DNA of 64,000 bases from Primulina eburnea (taxonomy: Eukaryota > Streptophyta > Magnoliopsida > Lamiales > Gesneriaceae), in NCBI RefSeq assembly GCF_022965805.1, contig NC_133117.1, positions 10,192,183 through 10,256,182 of the forward strand. Direction: 5' to 3'. Within the stretch, counting starts at the first letter, position 1. Each line of letters opens with the position of its first letter. This document shows, piece by piece, positions 54,240-64,000 of the stretch. Both the position numbers and the translations under genes were made by a program. The notes under the pieces are model-generated. The model did not search any database and was not told where the DNA came from. It saw only the letters and a list, made by a program, of their open reading frames with translations.

Positions 54240-54760
54240 TGAAAGTTCGAAGGCTAAGCTTATATGTTTCCCTTCTTCTATTTCTAGTAGGATTCTACTA
54301 AAAGATTTGATCAGTGCAACAACTTGTACAAACCCACTTCAGCTTGGTTCCACAACCCTAATGAGTAGAAACTCATAACACTCTTATCTTAAACTAGATA
54401 TGCTCAGAAACAAGCTTCTGATAGTTACACTTGATTCTCACAATATAACAACGCTCGTGTGTAAAAATAAGTGAGAATACAAAGTGCACAATATTGATCC
54501 TTAATCAACATGATGGGAAACTGAGTGTATGTAATAACAGCTTAAAGATGAATCTTTTGAGGGATGTGTGATTTGAATACTTGATAAAGATTGATAAAGC
54601 AATAGTAGTTTTTTGAGAGGTCTTTAGTATTGATGCGTTCCTTATTTATAAGTGTTAGTCCCCAACAACAATAAATATATCGGTAATCACATATGTATTG
54701 GGCAGCTTACATTTATGCGGATACAACCACGTGTCCTTGTTGTTTTGTCAAATATAATAT
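54240..54760 (-). mobile_element. Decayed SIRE-like LTR fragment
   Basis: ACTAAAAGATTTGATCAGTG, ACTTGTACAAACCCACTTCA and a minus-strand TTATAAATAAGG occur in the same order as the corresponding words in the LTRs of C (ACTAAAAGACTTTGATCGAG, GCTTGTACAGACCCACTTCA, TATAAATA). The limits are unclear and no internal region was found, so it is a fragment or solo LTR. Confidence 0.55.
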
Positions 54761-55124
54761 CGGCTATTTAAAATTCCTTGTACACTACATGAAAAGAGTA
54801 ACCAAAATATCTTCTTTTGTTTATTCTTACTGACCACTTTATTATACACTCATAGATAGACACTTTGTATTCAAAGAATTTTGATATATTGGTTTTCAAG
54901 TTGATCTGTTCTATTCGAAAAACTTTGTTCAAGTCGTGATGATGAATAAAATTTATCAGATCGAAATAGTTGAACAACTCAACCTGTCAGTTCAGTTTAG
55001 CTGGTAACATCGTAGTTCGATAATCATATTTTTAGTATTGTTTAGTACAGTTTAATAATCTACATTAATATGAGTTTGAGTTAGACCAGTTTAGTTAGTG
55101 ATCACCAAAACTTAGATATAAATT
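54761..55124. other. Intergenic DNA before element G
   Basis: No gene. Some words resemble LTR-type sequence, but nothing can be delimited. Confidence 0.4.
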
Positions 55125-57173
55125 TGTTAGAGTAGGTGTCCGTCGAGCCAAGTGTTGGTCGAGGGTTCACGTTGAAACTCTATGGATAAACAATCTTTAT
55201 TTTAATAATATTTGAAAGTATTGTTTTGGCATATCTTTATCTGTATATCCATGTTTGTTGCATAGATAAAGTCTTTGAATATACAAATAGTATAAAGAAT
55301 ATGAGATGCTCATATGATGAGTATCATGAAACTCATATTTGGAATACTGTATATTCTAAACAGTTCCTAGTTGATTCAGCCGCCGCTAAGAAGGATATAG
55401 GCCGATCGAGTTTGAGATTAGTATCTATGATGTGAGTACCATGTTTCATTGGTAGGGGACATTGTGATGTCCGAGCATACAGGTGGGTGCTCCTTGTAGA
55501 GTGCACTGAACAACCCTGAATAAAGGACTTTCCAAGTGGTTCTCACTTATCGAGTGGAAACGTCCTAGTTTATGGTTGTACACCATTAGTCCTTATGATC
55601 CGGGACAACATTGAGACTCTATATGCTAGAATTGCACTTTGACTTGTTTACCGAATCTCATGGGGTCATCAGGTAGCGAGGTTGGGTGTTCTGTCGAAAC
55701 ATATAGGAGTCGATGCATTGTAGTCGGGGATTCACTGCTTACCTTCGGGTATGGATATCCTATGTGTATGTAGTATGAAATCTCTAATCAGAGTATGGTG
55801 GTAATTAAGAAAGGGGTTTCTTAGATTACACCATCGATGCAACTACGACACGACACATAATATCGATTCATTGACAGCTCTCGATATACCAATGGTTGTC
55901 GAATTCGGGATATATGAGATGAAGGGACCGTATTGTACGCTAACCATAATTGAATTCTTCTTGCAGGCACTATCATTTGATACCTAGGGTAACATGTAAG
56001 CTATGCTGATAGTCGTTTAACATGATTGGTTGGGTACTATCAGACTTGAGTTCTAACGTTCTTATTATCAAAGAGTTGATGAGTAAGAATGAAGCAATCG
56101 AGGTATGCTCATATAATGACATGTTTAGTCCCGAATCACATAGGGATGTGAGCCCACTATTAGTTGTATCAATGAACTATTGAGGGTCACACACGTGCTA
56201 ACTTTTTAGATCTCGTTGAGAAGTAAAATTAGTTCAATGTGTTGAACGGCTTATAAACGAGTTTATAAGCACAAGAAAAAAATAGAAGTATGACTTCTAT
56301 ATAGGGAATGTGACTTTTAATTTGTGGAAGTGTATCTGATTAAAAGTTGGCCAAATAAATAATGTATTTGAAAATTGTGATTTTCATAAACATTATTATT
56401 GAATAAATTAAATTAATTCAAGTGTTGAATTAATTAAACACTAGTGGACCTAGTAGAGTCTAAATAATTAAATTAATTTAGGATTAAATTAATTAAATAA
56501 TATTGGGTCTTGTAGAGCGCCATTTAAAATAATTAATCAACTAGTGGACTGAGTAAAATCAAGTAAAATTTAATGGTCTCAAATGTGTTTGGGATATTTA
56601 AATAAAAGTTCATGGGCTTTGTAATTGTTACAAGCCCAGATAATATGCATGGGGAGGTGAAGAGTTGGGAGACAACTTTTTCAATAATCAAAGCATGTGT
56701 CTCACATGCAACCTTTTGTTTACACAACCAAGAAAACAAAAACTCTTCTCTCCTCCCCATATGAAATGGCCGAAAGTTCCTTCGGACCTTCCCACATACT
56801 CTAATAATTTTTCTTCATTTTTTATAAAGGAAAAATATACTTTTCTCGAAGAAAAATGCTCTAATTTTTCTAGTGCAAAATTAGAGTGGATCTATTTTGT
56901 TAGTGGTGGACCTAATTTGAAGGAAGGAGTCCAAGAGAAAGGAAAGCTTGTTGAGGCTCAACCATTAAAGAGCTAAGTTGTTTACAACTTAGTTGGAGCC
57001 ATCATCAATCTTTTGAGGTTGATAGGTAAAATTTAATAACACCCTATGAATGTCATTTCGTGTTTTTCGTATTTGCTACACACAATATGTTGGGGTGTTC
57101 GGTTTTTTTCTTGTAAAATTTGATTTTTGAAACTTCCATTGCGTATCCGGGCACCGTAACCTATCCTTTTTCA
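55125..57173 (+). repeat. Element G 5' LTR
   Basis: It begins TGTTAGAGTAGGTG and ends CCTTTTTCA; the copy at 62853 matches from the first base. About 2,049 bp. It contains one stretch with alternating AATTAAATTAATT words at 56400-56530. No coding frame is credible. Confidence 0.9.
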
Positions 57174-57175
57174 AG

Positions 57176-57187
57176 TGGTATCAGAGC
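57176..57187 (+). other. Primer binding site, element G
   Basis: TGGTATCAGAGC, two bases after the LTR. Confidence 0.9.
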
Positions 57188-58959
57188 TAAGGTTACTATT
57201 TTGTGTAGAAAATACATGATATTATATTGAGGTCAATTTCTAACCGCATGAGATAATCGTTACAACAAATCGAAGGTCGTTTTTGGGAGTACTTTCAGCC
57301 CTATCTTGCTACCCGTTTCGTGCAGCTTGGGATGCCCGAGGGGCTGCCCGTTTCGTGCAGCTCGGGCTGCCCGAACCCCCCTTCAAAATTAAAAAAATAA
57401 AATTTGTTGGCCGGAATCCGGCGACGGATCCCCGGAAACGACGATGACGACTAGGGTTTCTAAAAGTGTTTTGGAATATCAAAGTGTCATGAGGCTTCAG
57501 TTGTTGGGCCATTAGATAGATAATAACATATTTTTTGAAATTTAAATGAGCCAAAATGTTTTTGGTGAAAAATGATTTTTTGGGCCCTTAAGTTTAAATC
57601 TACAAAAGTTGTACATATTTTCTCATAAAATAAATAATTTAAGTTGGATTTTATTTATTTATAGTAAATGGTGATTTAAAAGAAATTCGGTTACAAATAA
57701 ATTAATTAGAAAGTAGAACAAGGGGTTTGTTTACTTTGTTGATTTAGTTTATAATCGCGACGATTAGTTTTGATCAAGATATTTAATATTGGATCAATCG
57801 ATTATTGTAATAATTAATTGATGGTATATGATATGTAATATTATGCATGAAGGATGATCAAAAGTCCAAGCTCAATTTTCCAGGTGTATGTTAGGGTATT
57901 TTGTGTTGAATGATTGTAATAATTATCAATTTATAAGTGGAATTGTTTTATGGCCCGTTCCTACCCCATGAGATATACCTATTTGCCATGAATATTTATT
58001 TGTAAATATTAGTAAAAGATCAAGATTGGAAGATGGTGGCCTTAATGATTATGAAGATCGAAGACATGTAAATATTGGAGGCTTATGTAAATGTTGCATT
58101 TTCATCCCATGCATTTCCCTAGGATTGGACCTAGGCCCGTTCTTAGCTCACACGAGCCATTAGTATTGGGCTGATTGATCATCCTTGTTTAGTTTACTGT
58201 TTATAATATATGCATGATGTATTATAAATAATGAGTATGTGTGTTATTATTATGATAATAACAAAGTTGCATGAATCCGGCAAACATACGATCAAACATG
58301 GCGAGCTTTTAAACAAAATTAATGACGAGACCTTTCAAAATTGAAAACCCTCATTTTGAATAAGATTCAAAATTAATATAAAGCTCTAAAAGGGGAATTA
58401 TAAAGGTGTTTATAATTCCATGTATTTCATGGACAATGGGTGCATGATGAACTCTACCCGTGTTTGGGGCTCGGCTCATATTATTGGGGAGGCCCTGGAC
58501 ACCGGAAAGCTGTAACATCCATTGACATGGTGATGTGAACTACGTGGAACTCCCATGATTTCGGCTCATATTATTGAGGGAACTCATGGCGACCATTATT
58601 AAGGTTCAACATCGATGGGTAAGGCTTGACACGTAAAAATGAACGACGTCATATTATTGGGTCCTAATCAAACGTGAGACAAAAATTTACGTAGAGGGTT
58701 GCATAGAGATGCAATTGGAAACTACCTTCTGGGAATTATGATTGGCTGATATTATTCGGGATGCTAATTGGACCTTAGTACCTACTCAGAAAAGGAATTT
58801 TCCGTTTTCAGTAGAGGGTAGTGAAAGATGTCAAAACAGTGGAAGCGAAAATTTATGAAGTAAAAATCCATACTTTATATTTTACTAAATATTTTAAAAT
58901 AGTCATTAACATTTATCTGTTTTACTTTTTAGTACAAATTGGACATTGTCTTCGATTCG
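57188..58959 (+). other. Leader of element G
   Basis: About 1.8 kb without a coding frame. Near the start GCTGCCCGTTTCGTGCAGCT-type words repeat twice (57310-57372). At 58440-58790 GGCTCATATTATTG-like words recur four or five times. Untranslated leaders of this length are seen in this Copia group. Confidence 0.55.
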
Positions 58960-59780
58960 CAACCCATTATCTGCAATACTCGACAAACACATATTAACCA
59001 GACCTAATTACCTCAATGGCTAAGAAACCTAAAAATCGTCTTGAATTCGGAAATGATAGCATATACACTGACTAAGTCGCCCCCTGTTGAGGCTCCGACT
59101 GGTTGCACTCCTGAGGAATTGCAGACTTACAAGGAATGGTGCGACCATGACTTGAAAACCAAGTGTTATACGCAGGCTTCTATGAATGATGAGCTGCAGA
59201 GGCGTTTTGAGGATGCAAAGAGTGTTGCTGACATTCATTTTCATCTCAAGGAGCTCTTTGGTGAGCAAACAAGGCCTCTTAGGTATGCTACCGTCAAGGA
59301 GCTAATCACTTTACACATGCGAGATGGGGCCTCGGTCCATGAGCATGGCCTAAATATGATTGGGCTCGTGGACACGCTCGTTGGCATGGATCTTATGTTG
59401 CCTTCGGAGTTGACCATCGACGTGTTGCTCTTGTCACTGTCTAGCTCATTTGATCCTTTTTTTGGTGAATTTCAACATGAATAAGCTAGAGTCGACCCTT
59501 AGGAGTTGGTGAATATGCTTGTTACCTTTGAATCCACCATAAAGAAAGAGAAGGAGGTTATTTATGTGGGTTCTTATCTGGTACGAAAATTGGTCCACAT
59601 GGGAAGGGAAAGAAGCGTTCTTTCCAACGTCCCAAGAAAAACGTTCCCTTGAAGAGGCAATCCCCGATTCTCGCTATGGCAGCCACACAAGTGAAGGATG
59701 ACAAGACTGTTGATGTATGTCATCACTGCAAGAAGCCTGGACATTGGAGGCGTAACTGCAGAGAATATCTTGCCCATAAA
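58960..59780 (+). pseudogene. Element G gag
   Basis: The gag core is readable from about 59011 (WLRNLKIVLNSEM, CTPEELQTYKEWCDHDLK, FHLKELFGEQTRPLRYATVK, MRDGASVHEHGLNMIGLVD) to a stop at 59482-59484, after which frame changes and stops occur. The CCHC knuckle CHHCKKPGHWRRNC is at about 59717-59758. The start codon is lost. Capsid-type function in life; now dead. Confidence 0.85.
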
Positions 59781-59799
59781 GGTTTTGGAAATGGTATGT

Positions 59800-61318
59800 T
59801 CTACATTGAATTAAACATTCAATTAACTCTACTTCTTGGGTATTAGATACCGGCTGTGGCTCACATCTCTGTAATGATTTACATGTGATGGGAAGAAGTA
59901 GAATACTTAGGGAAGGTGAGAGCTTCTTGAAGATGGGCAATGGAGCAAGAGTTGCTGCAAAGGCCGTATGAGATATTTACTTATTGTTGAACAATGATTT
60001 TAGGTTGATTTTAAGAGATTTTTTGTTTATACCCGATTTGGTGAAAAACATTGTTTCTATTTCTATGCTTGATAAAGATGGATATTCTTGTTTATTTAGC
60101 AAATGTGTTTGAAACATTTACAAGAATGAATGTTTGATTGGTACTGGAGAACTTAAAAACTATCTCTATAACTTAAAATTTAAAGGTATTTCACTAAACA
60201 ATGTCCAAGAAATAACAACAACAAACAAGCTAAAACAAGATACTCTAAATTCGGCACAATTATTGCATGCTCGATTAGAACATATTTCCATAAGAGGGAT
60301 GAACAAGCTAGTGGGAGAGAGCATGTTTGATATGTCTGATATTAATTCTCTCCCAACTTGTGAATACTGTCTAAAAGGAAAGATGACCGAAATTCCCTTT
60401 AAATACCATGTGAGCGAGCCAAAGGGTTATTGGATTTGATACATACCGATATGTGCGGTCTGCTTAGCATCACCACTAAGCATGGACATGCCTACTTCAT
60501 CACCTTTACCGATGACTTTTCGAGGTATGGGTATGTGTATTTGATGAAATACAAATCTGAAGCCTTTGAAAGGTTAAAAGAATTCAGAAGTGAAGTAGAG
60601 AAACAGTTAAGACGAATCATCAAGTCACTTTGATCGGATCGAGGTGGTGAGTACTTGAGTGCCGAGTTCCAACAGTATCTTAGGGAGAATGAGATTCTCT
60701 CGCAGTGGACTCCACCTGCTACACCACAGTTGAATGGTGTTTCGGAGCGTCGTAACCGGACTTCAATGGACATGGTTCGGTCAATGATGGTGTTCACAGA
60801 GTTTCCGCCATCTTTTTGAGGATATGCGCTTGAGACAGCGGCACTGTTGTTGAACAATGTCTACTTAAAGGCAGTTGATAAGACACATATGAGATATGGA
60901 TGGGTAAGCCTCCCAAATATTCTTATCTTTGAATATGGGGATGCCCTGCTTATGTGAAGCAGATAGTGGGAGATAAATTGGATAGTCGATCATTTTATGT
61001 TACTTTGTGGGATATTCAAGGAATTCAGTTGGATATTATTTCTATCATGCCCAAGAAACAAAGTTGTTTGTTTCTAGGAATGCAACCTTTTTGGAAAAAG
61101 AATTTCTATTGGATAGAAAAAGGGAGATGATAGAACTCGAAGAGGTTCTAGAGACACCCACAATTGTAGAACCCACACCCGAAGAGCCAAGAGAGGAAGT
61201 ACAAGCTCTTAGAAGATCCGAGAGAGTCTCGAGACCACCTATGAGGTATGGTCTGCTTCTTGAAGAGGGTCAAGATGAGCCTAACCATGGATGTGATCCA
61301 AGGACCTTCAAGGAATAA
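59800..61318 (+). pseudogene. Element G pol, protease and integrase
   Basis: Protease VLDTGCGSHLCNDLH near 59850; GAG-pre-integrase finger LLHARLEHISIRG...CEYCLKGK near 60265-60385; integrase with Asp in LIHTDMCG, Asp in SDRGGEY and Glu in NGVSERRNR, all three still present. Stops include about 59969, 60110, 60437, 60631 and 60818. A truncated linker ends with LRRSERVSRPPMRYG before a TAA at 61316-61318. Confidence 0.87.
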
Positions 61319-62832
61319 TTATCTGATGCTGATTCATCCAAGTGGCGTGAAGCAATGGAATCTGAGATGAATTCCATGCATTCGAACCAAGTGTGGAATC
61401 TTATGGATCCACCTGAGGGAACTATTCCCATAGTGTGTAAATGGATTTACAAGTGGAAACTTGGGGCGAATGGGAATGTATTGACCTTCAAGGCGCGATT
61501 GGTGGCAAAAGGATATACTCGAAGACGAGGAGTTGACTTTGAGGAAACCTTTTCTCTAGCTGCAGTGTTCAAGTTTATAAGGATATTGCTAGGCATAACT
61601 GCATGGTATGACTATGAGATATGACAGATGGATGTCAAGAAAGCCTTTCTTAATAGGGATATTAAAGAAGAGATTTACATGTCTAAACTTGAAGGGTTTA
61701 CATATGTCGGAAGTGAGCATATGGTATGCAAACTTCAGACATCTAGGAGTTGGAACCTCAAATTTGATAGTACAATCAAAGATTTTGGTTTTACTAAGAA
61801 TCTTGAGGAACCCTGTGTGTATAAGAAGGTCAGTGGGAGTGCTGTGACATTCCTTGTGTTTTATGTTGATGACATTCTGCTCATTGGGAATGATGTGGGA
61901 ATGTTGCAATCAACTAAAATATGATTAGCGAGTAAGTTCTCGATGCAGGACTTGGGTGAAGCATATTTTGTATTGGGAATACAGATCTATAGAGATAGAT
62001 CAAGAAGATTTCTTGGTCTCACCTGGTCGACATACATTGATAAGCGGTTCTCGATGGATGAGCCCAAGAGAGGACATCTACCAATGTGTCATGGCGTGTC
62101 CCTATCCAAGTCTATGTCTCCCAAGACTGATGCAGAGATAGCGGCGATGACACGCATTCCGTATAGATCTACAATTGGTAGTATAATGTATGAGATGATA
62201 TCTACACGTCCTGACGTATCTTTTGCACTAAGTGTAGTGAGTAGATATCAATTGAACCCTGGTCTTCTACACTGGAAAGCTGTGAAAGACATCCTCAAGT
62301 ATTTGAGAAGGACCAATAAGTTGTTCTTGGTCTATGGGGGTGGAAAACTGTAATTGGAAGGCTATATCGACTCTAGCTTCCAAAGCGATATCGATGACGC
62401 AAAGTCAACCTCTTGGTTCATATTCATGCTCAATGGTGCTGGTGTCTATTGGAAGAGTTCCAAGCAAGACAGTACTGCGGATTCCACCACTAAGGCCGAA
62501 TACATTGCTGCATCAACTGCAGCAAAGGAGGCTGTTTCATAAGGAATTTCGTCCAAGAGTTCGGCATCATTCCTAATGGATTTTCTCCTGTCCCGGTGTT
62601 GTGTGACAACACGGGAGCTATAGCTCAAGCAAAGGAGCCAATGTATCATCAGAAATCCAAACATGTATTGAAAAAGTACCACATCCTGCGAGAGATTGTG
62701 GAAAGAGGAGAAATGTCAATTAACAAAGTTGGCTCCGCAGATAATGTTGCTGATCCACTAATTAAGCCTATACCTAGACCATTATTCGAGAAACATCGTG
62801 AATCGATGGGTTTGAAGCATATGGGTAGTTGA
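61319..62832 (+). pseudogene. Element G pol, reverse transcriptase and RNase H
   Basis: Reverse transcriptase: VCKWIYKWKLGANGNV, FKARLVAKGYTRR, QMDVKKAFLN and VFYVDDILLIGND with the catalytic Asp pair kept. RNase H: LKYLRRTNKLFLVYGG, STTKAEYIAAS, LCDNTGAIAQAKEP, KHVLKKYHILRE, NVADPLIKP. Breaks: a stop at about 61622, another at about 61922, one at 62351-62353 and frame changes around 61720 and 62540. The stop at 62830-62832 follows SMGLKHMGS, the normal end. Confidence 0.88.
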
Positions 62833-62840
62833 CTCTAGCG

Positions 62841-62852
62841 CGAGTGGGAGAT
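62841..62852 (+). other. Polypurine tract, element G
   Basis: GAGTGGGAGAT lies directly before the 3' LTR. Confidence 0.75.
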
Positions 62853-64000
62853 TGTTAGAGTAGGTGCTCGTCGAGCTAAGTGTTGGCCGAGGGTTCACGT
62901 TGAAATTCTATGTATAAACAATATTTATTTTAATAATATTTGAAATTTTTGTTTTGACATATTTTTATTTGTATACCCATGCTTGTTGCATAGATAAAGT
63001 CCTTGAATAAACAAATAGTAGAAAGAATATGAGATGCTCATATGATGAGAATCATGAAACTCATATTTGTAATACGGTATATTCTAAACAGTTCCTAGTC
63101 GATTCAGCCGTCGCTAAAAAGGATATAAGCCACTCGAGTTTGAGACTAGTATCTGCGATGTGAGTACCATGTTTCATTGGTAAGGGACATTGTGATGTTC
63201 GAGCATGCGGGTAGGTGCTCCTTGTAGAGTGCACTGAACAACCCTCCATAAAGGACTTTCCAAGTGGTTCTCACTTATCGAGTGGAAACGTCCTAGTTTA
63301 TGGTTGTACACCATTAGTCCTTGTGACTCGGGACAACATTGAGACTCTATATGCTAGCATTGCATTTTGACTTGTTTACCGACTCTCATGGGGTCATCAG
63401 GTGGCAAGGTTGGGTGTTCTGTCGTAACATATAGGAGTCGATGCATTGTTGTCGGGATTCACCGCTTACCTTCGGGTATGGATATCCTATGTGTATGTAG
63501 TATGAAATCTCTGATCAGAGTATGATGGTAATTAAGAAAGAGGTTTTTAGATTACACCATCGATGCAACTACGACATGACACATAGTATCGATTCATTGA
63601 CAACTCTCGATATGCCAATGGTTGTCGAATCGGTCGGGATATATGAGATGAAGGGACCGTATTGTACGCTAACCATAATTGAATTCTTCTTGCAGGCACT
63701 ATCATTTGATACCTAGGGAATCATGCAAGTGATGCTGCTACGCGTTTAACATGATTGGTTGGGTATTATCAGACTTGAGTTTTGACGTTCTTATTATCAA
63801 GGAGTTGATAAGTAAGAATTGAGCAATTGGGGTATGCACATATAAGGACATGTTTAGTCCCAAATCACATAGAGATGTGAACCCACTGCTAGTTGTATCA
63901 ATGAACTATTGAGGGTCATACAAGTGCTAACTTTTTAGATCTCAAATTAGTTCAATGTGTTGAACGGCTTATAAAGGAGTTTATAAGCACAATAAAAAAT
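62853..64000 (+). repeat. Element G 3' LTR, cut by the window end
   Basis: It matches 55125 to about 56280, with scattered substitutions and small indels. About 900 further bases should lie beyond the window. Confidence 0.92.

Larger units (their letters stand above)
55125..64000 (+). mobile_element. Element G: decayed Ty1/Copia (Tork/Angela-type), 3' end outside window
   Basis: It has a 5' LTR at 55125-57173, primer site, a long leader, gag, protease, integrase, reverse transcriptase, RNase H, purine tract and the first 1,148 bases of the 3' LTR. Lineage is judged from the RNase H end (GSIMYEMISTRPDVSFALSV, KHVLKKYHILREIVERGE) and is not certain. At least ten stops or frameshifts break the coding region. 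The target duplication cannot be tested because the right end lies outside the window. Confidence 0.9.

Noticed and set aside
59041..62832. Element G as a functional Copia
   Set aside because: Many in-frame stops and frame changes in gag and pol, although the catalytic residues are still readable.

Overview
This window is plant nuclear DNA, almost certainly from a eudicot, and nearly all of it is LTR retrotransposons. The signs are plant Ty1/Copia (SIRE-like and Tork/Angela-like) and Ty3/Gypsy (Tat/Retand and chromovirus-like) gag-pol sequences, initiator-Met tRNA primer sites, TATAAATA core promoters, spliceable introns and AT-rich intergenic DNA with MITEs. The ORF3 protein of the SIRE-like elements reminds me of uncharacterised proteins in Lamiales genomes, but that is memory, not evidence. 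I see no ordinary host gene with confidence, no tRNA or rRNA gene and no CRISPR array. One short promoter-plus-ORF at about 48.1-48.4 kb is the only host-gene candidate.

Layout. Positions 583-42290 are one nest of retrotransposons whose borders I could fix from LTR ends and target-site duplications (TSDs). Element A (583-42290, +, TSD ATAAT) is an old SIRE-like Copia. Into its gag went element B (2393-14077, minus, TSD CTGCT), a Tat/Retand Gypsy. Into its integrase went element D (15974-35240, minus, TSD GTAAA), a gag-only chromovirus-like element with 2.2 kb LTRs. Into D's right LTR went element C (21511-33409, minus, TSD TATTC), a young, nearly complete SIRE-like Copia. Into A's ORF3 went E (36602-39587, TSD GAACA), probably a solo LTR. 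A itself seems to lie beside or inside an older Copia LTR relic (42296-43161). By eye LTR divergence is about 5% (A), 2% (B and D) and under 1% (C), which agrees with the nesting order. From 43.2 to 55.1 kb the DNA is AT-rich, with MITEs, a long hairpin, a tandem duplication and an LTR relic. From 55125 to the window end is element G, a decayed Copia with 2 kb LTRs whose 3' LTR runs off the edge.

The most interesting system is a small gene module carried by two unrelated retrotransposon superfamilies. Downstream of pol and antisense to it, Gypsy B and Copia C each carry two tandem genes of about 130-140 codons (ORF-a then ORF-b: 3513-3929 and 4420-4864 in B; 25906-26298 and 26687-27109 in C). 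All four proteins are homologous. The two ORF-a proteins align without gaps at roughly 37% identity by hand count. Each gene has its own TATA box 45-65 nt before its ATG, and all four share a stop-codon context of the form CTTAATAAAAT that overlaps a poly(A)-like signal. B adds a third antisense gene, spliced and coiled-coil rich, of the kind known from Tat elements. I do not recognise the ORF-a/ORF-b family. It looks like an accessory cassette with its own promoters that has moved between Copia and Gypsy elements or was captured by both.
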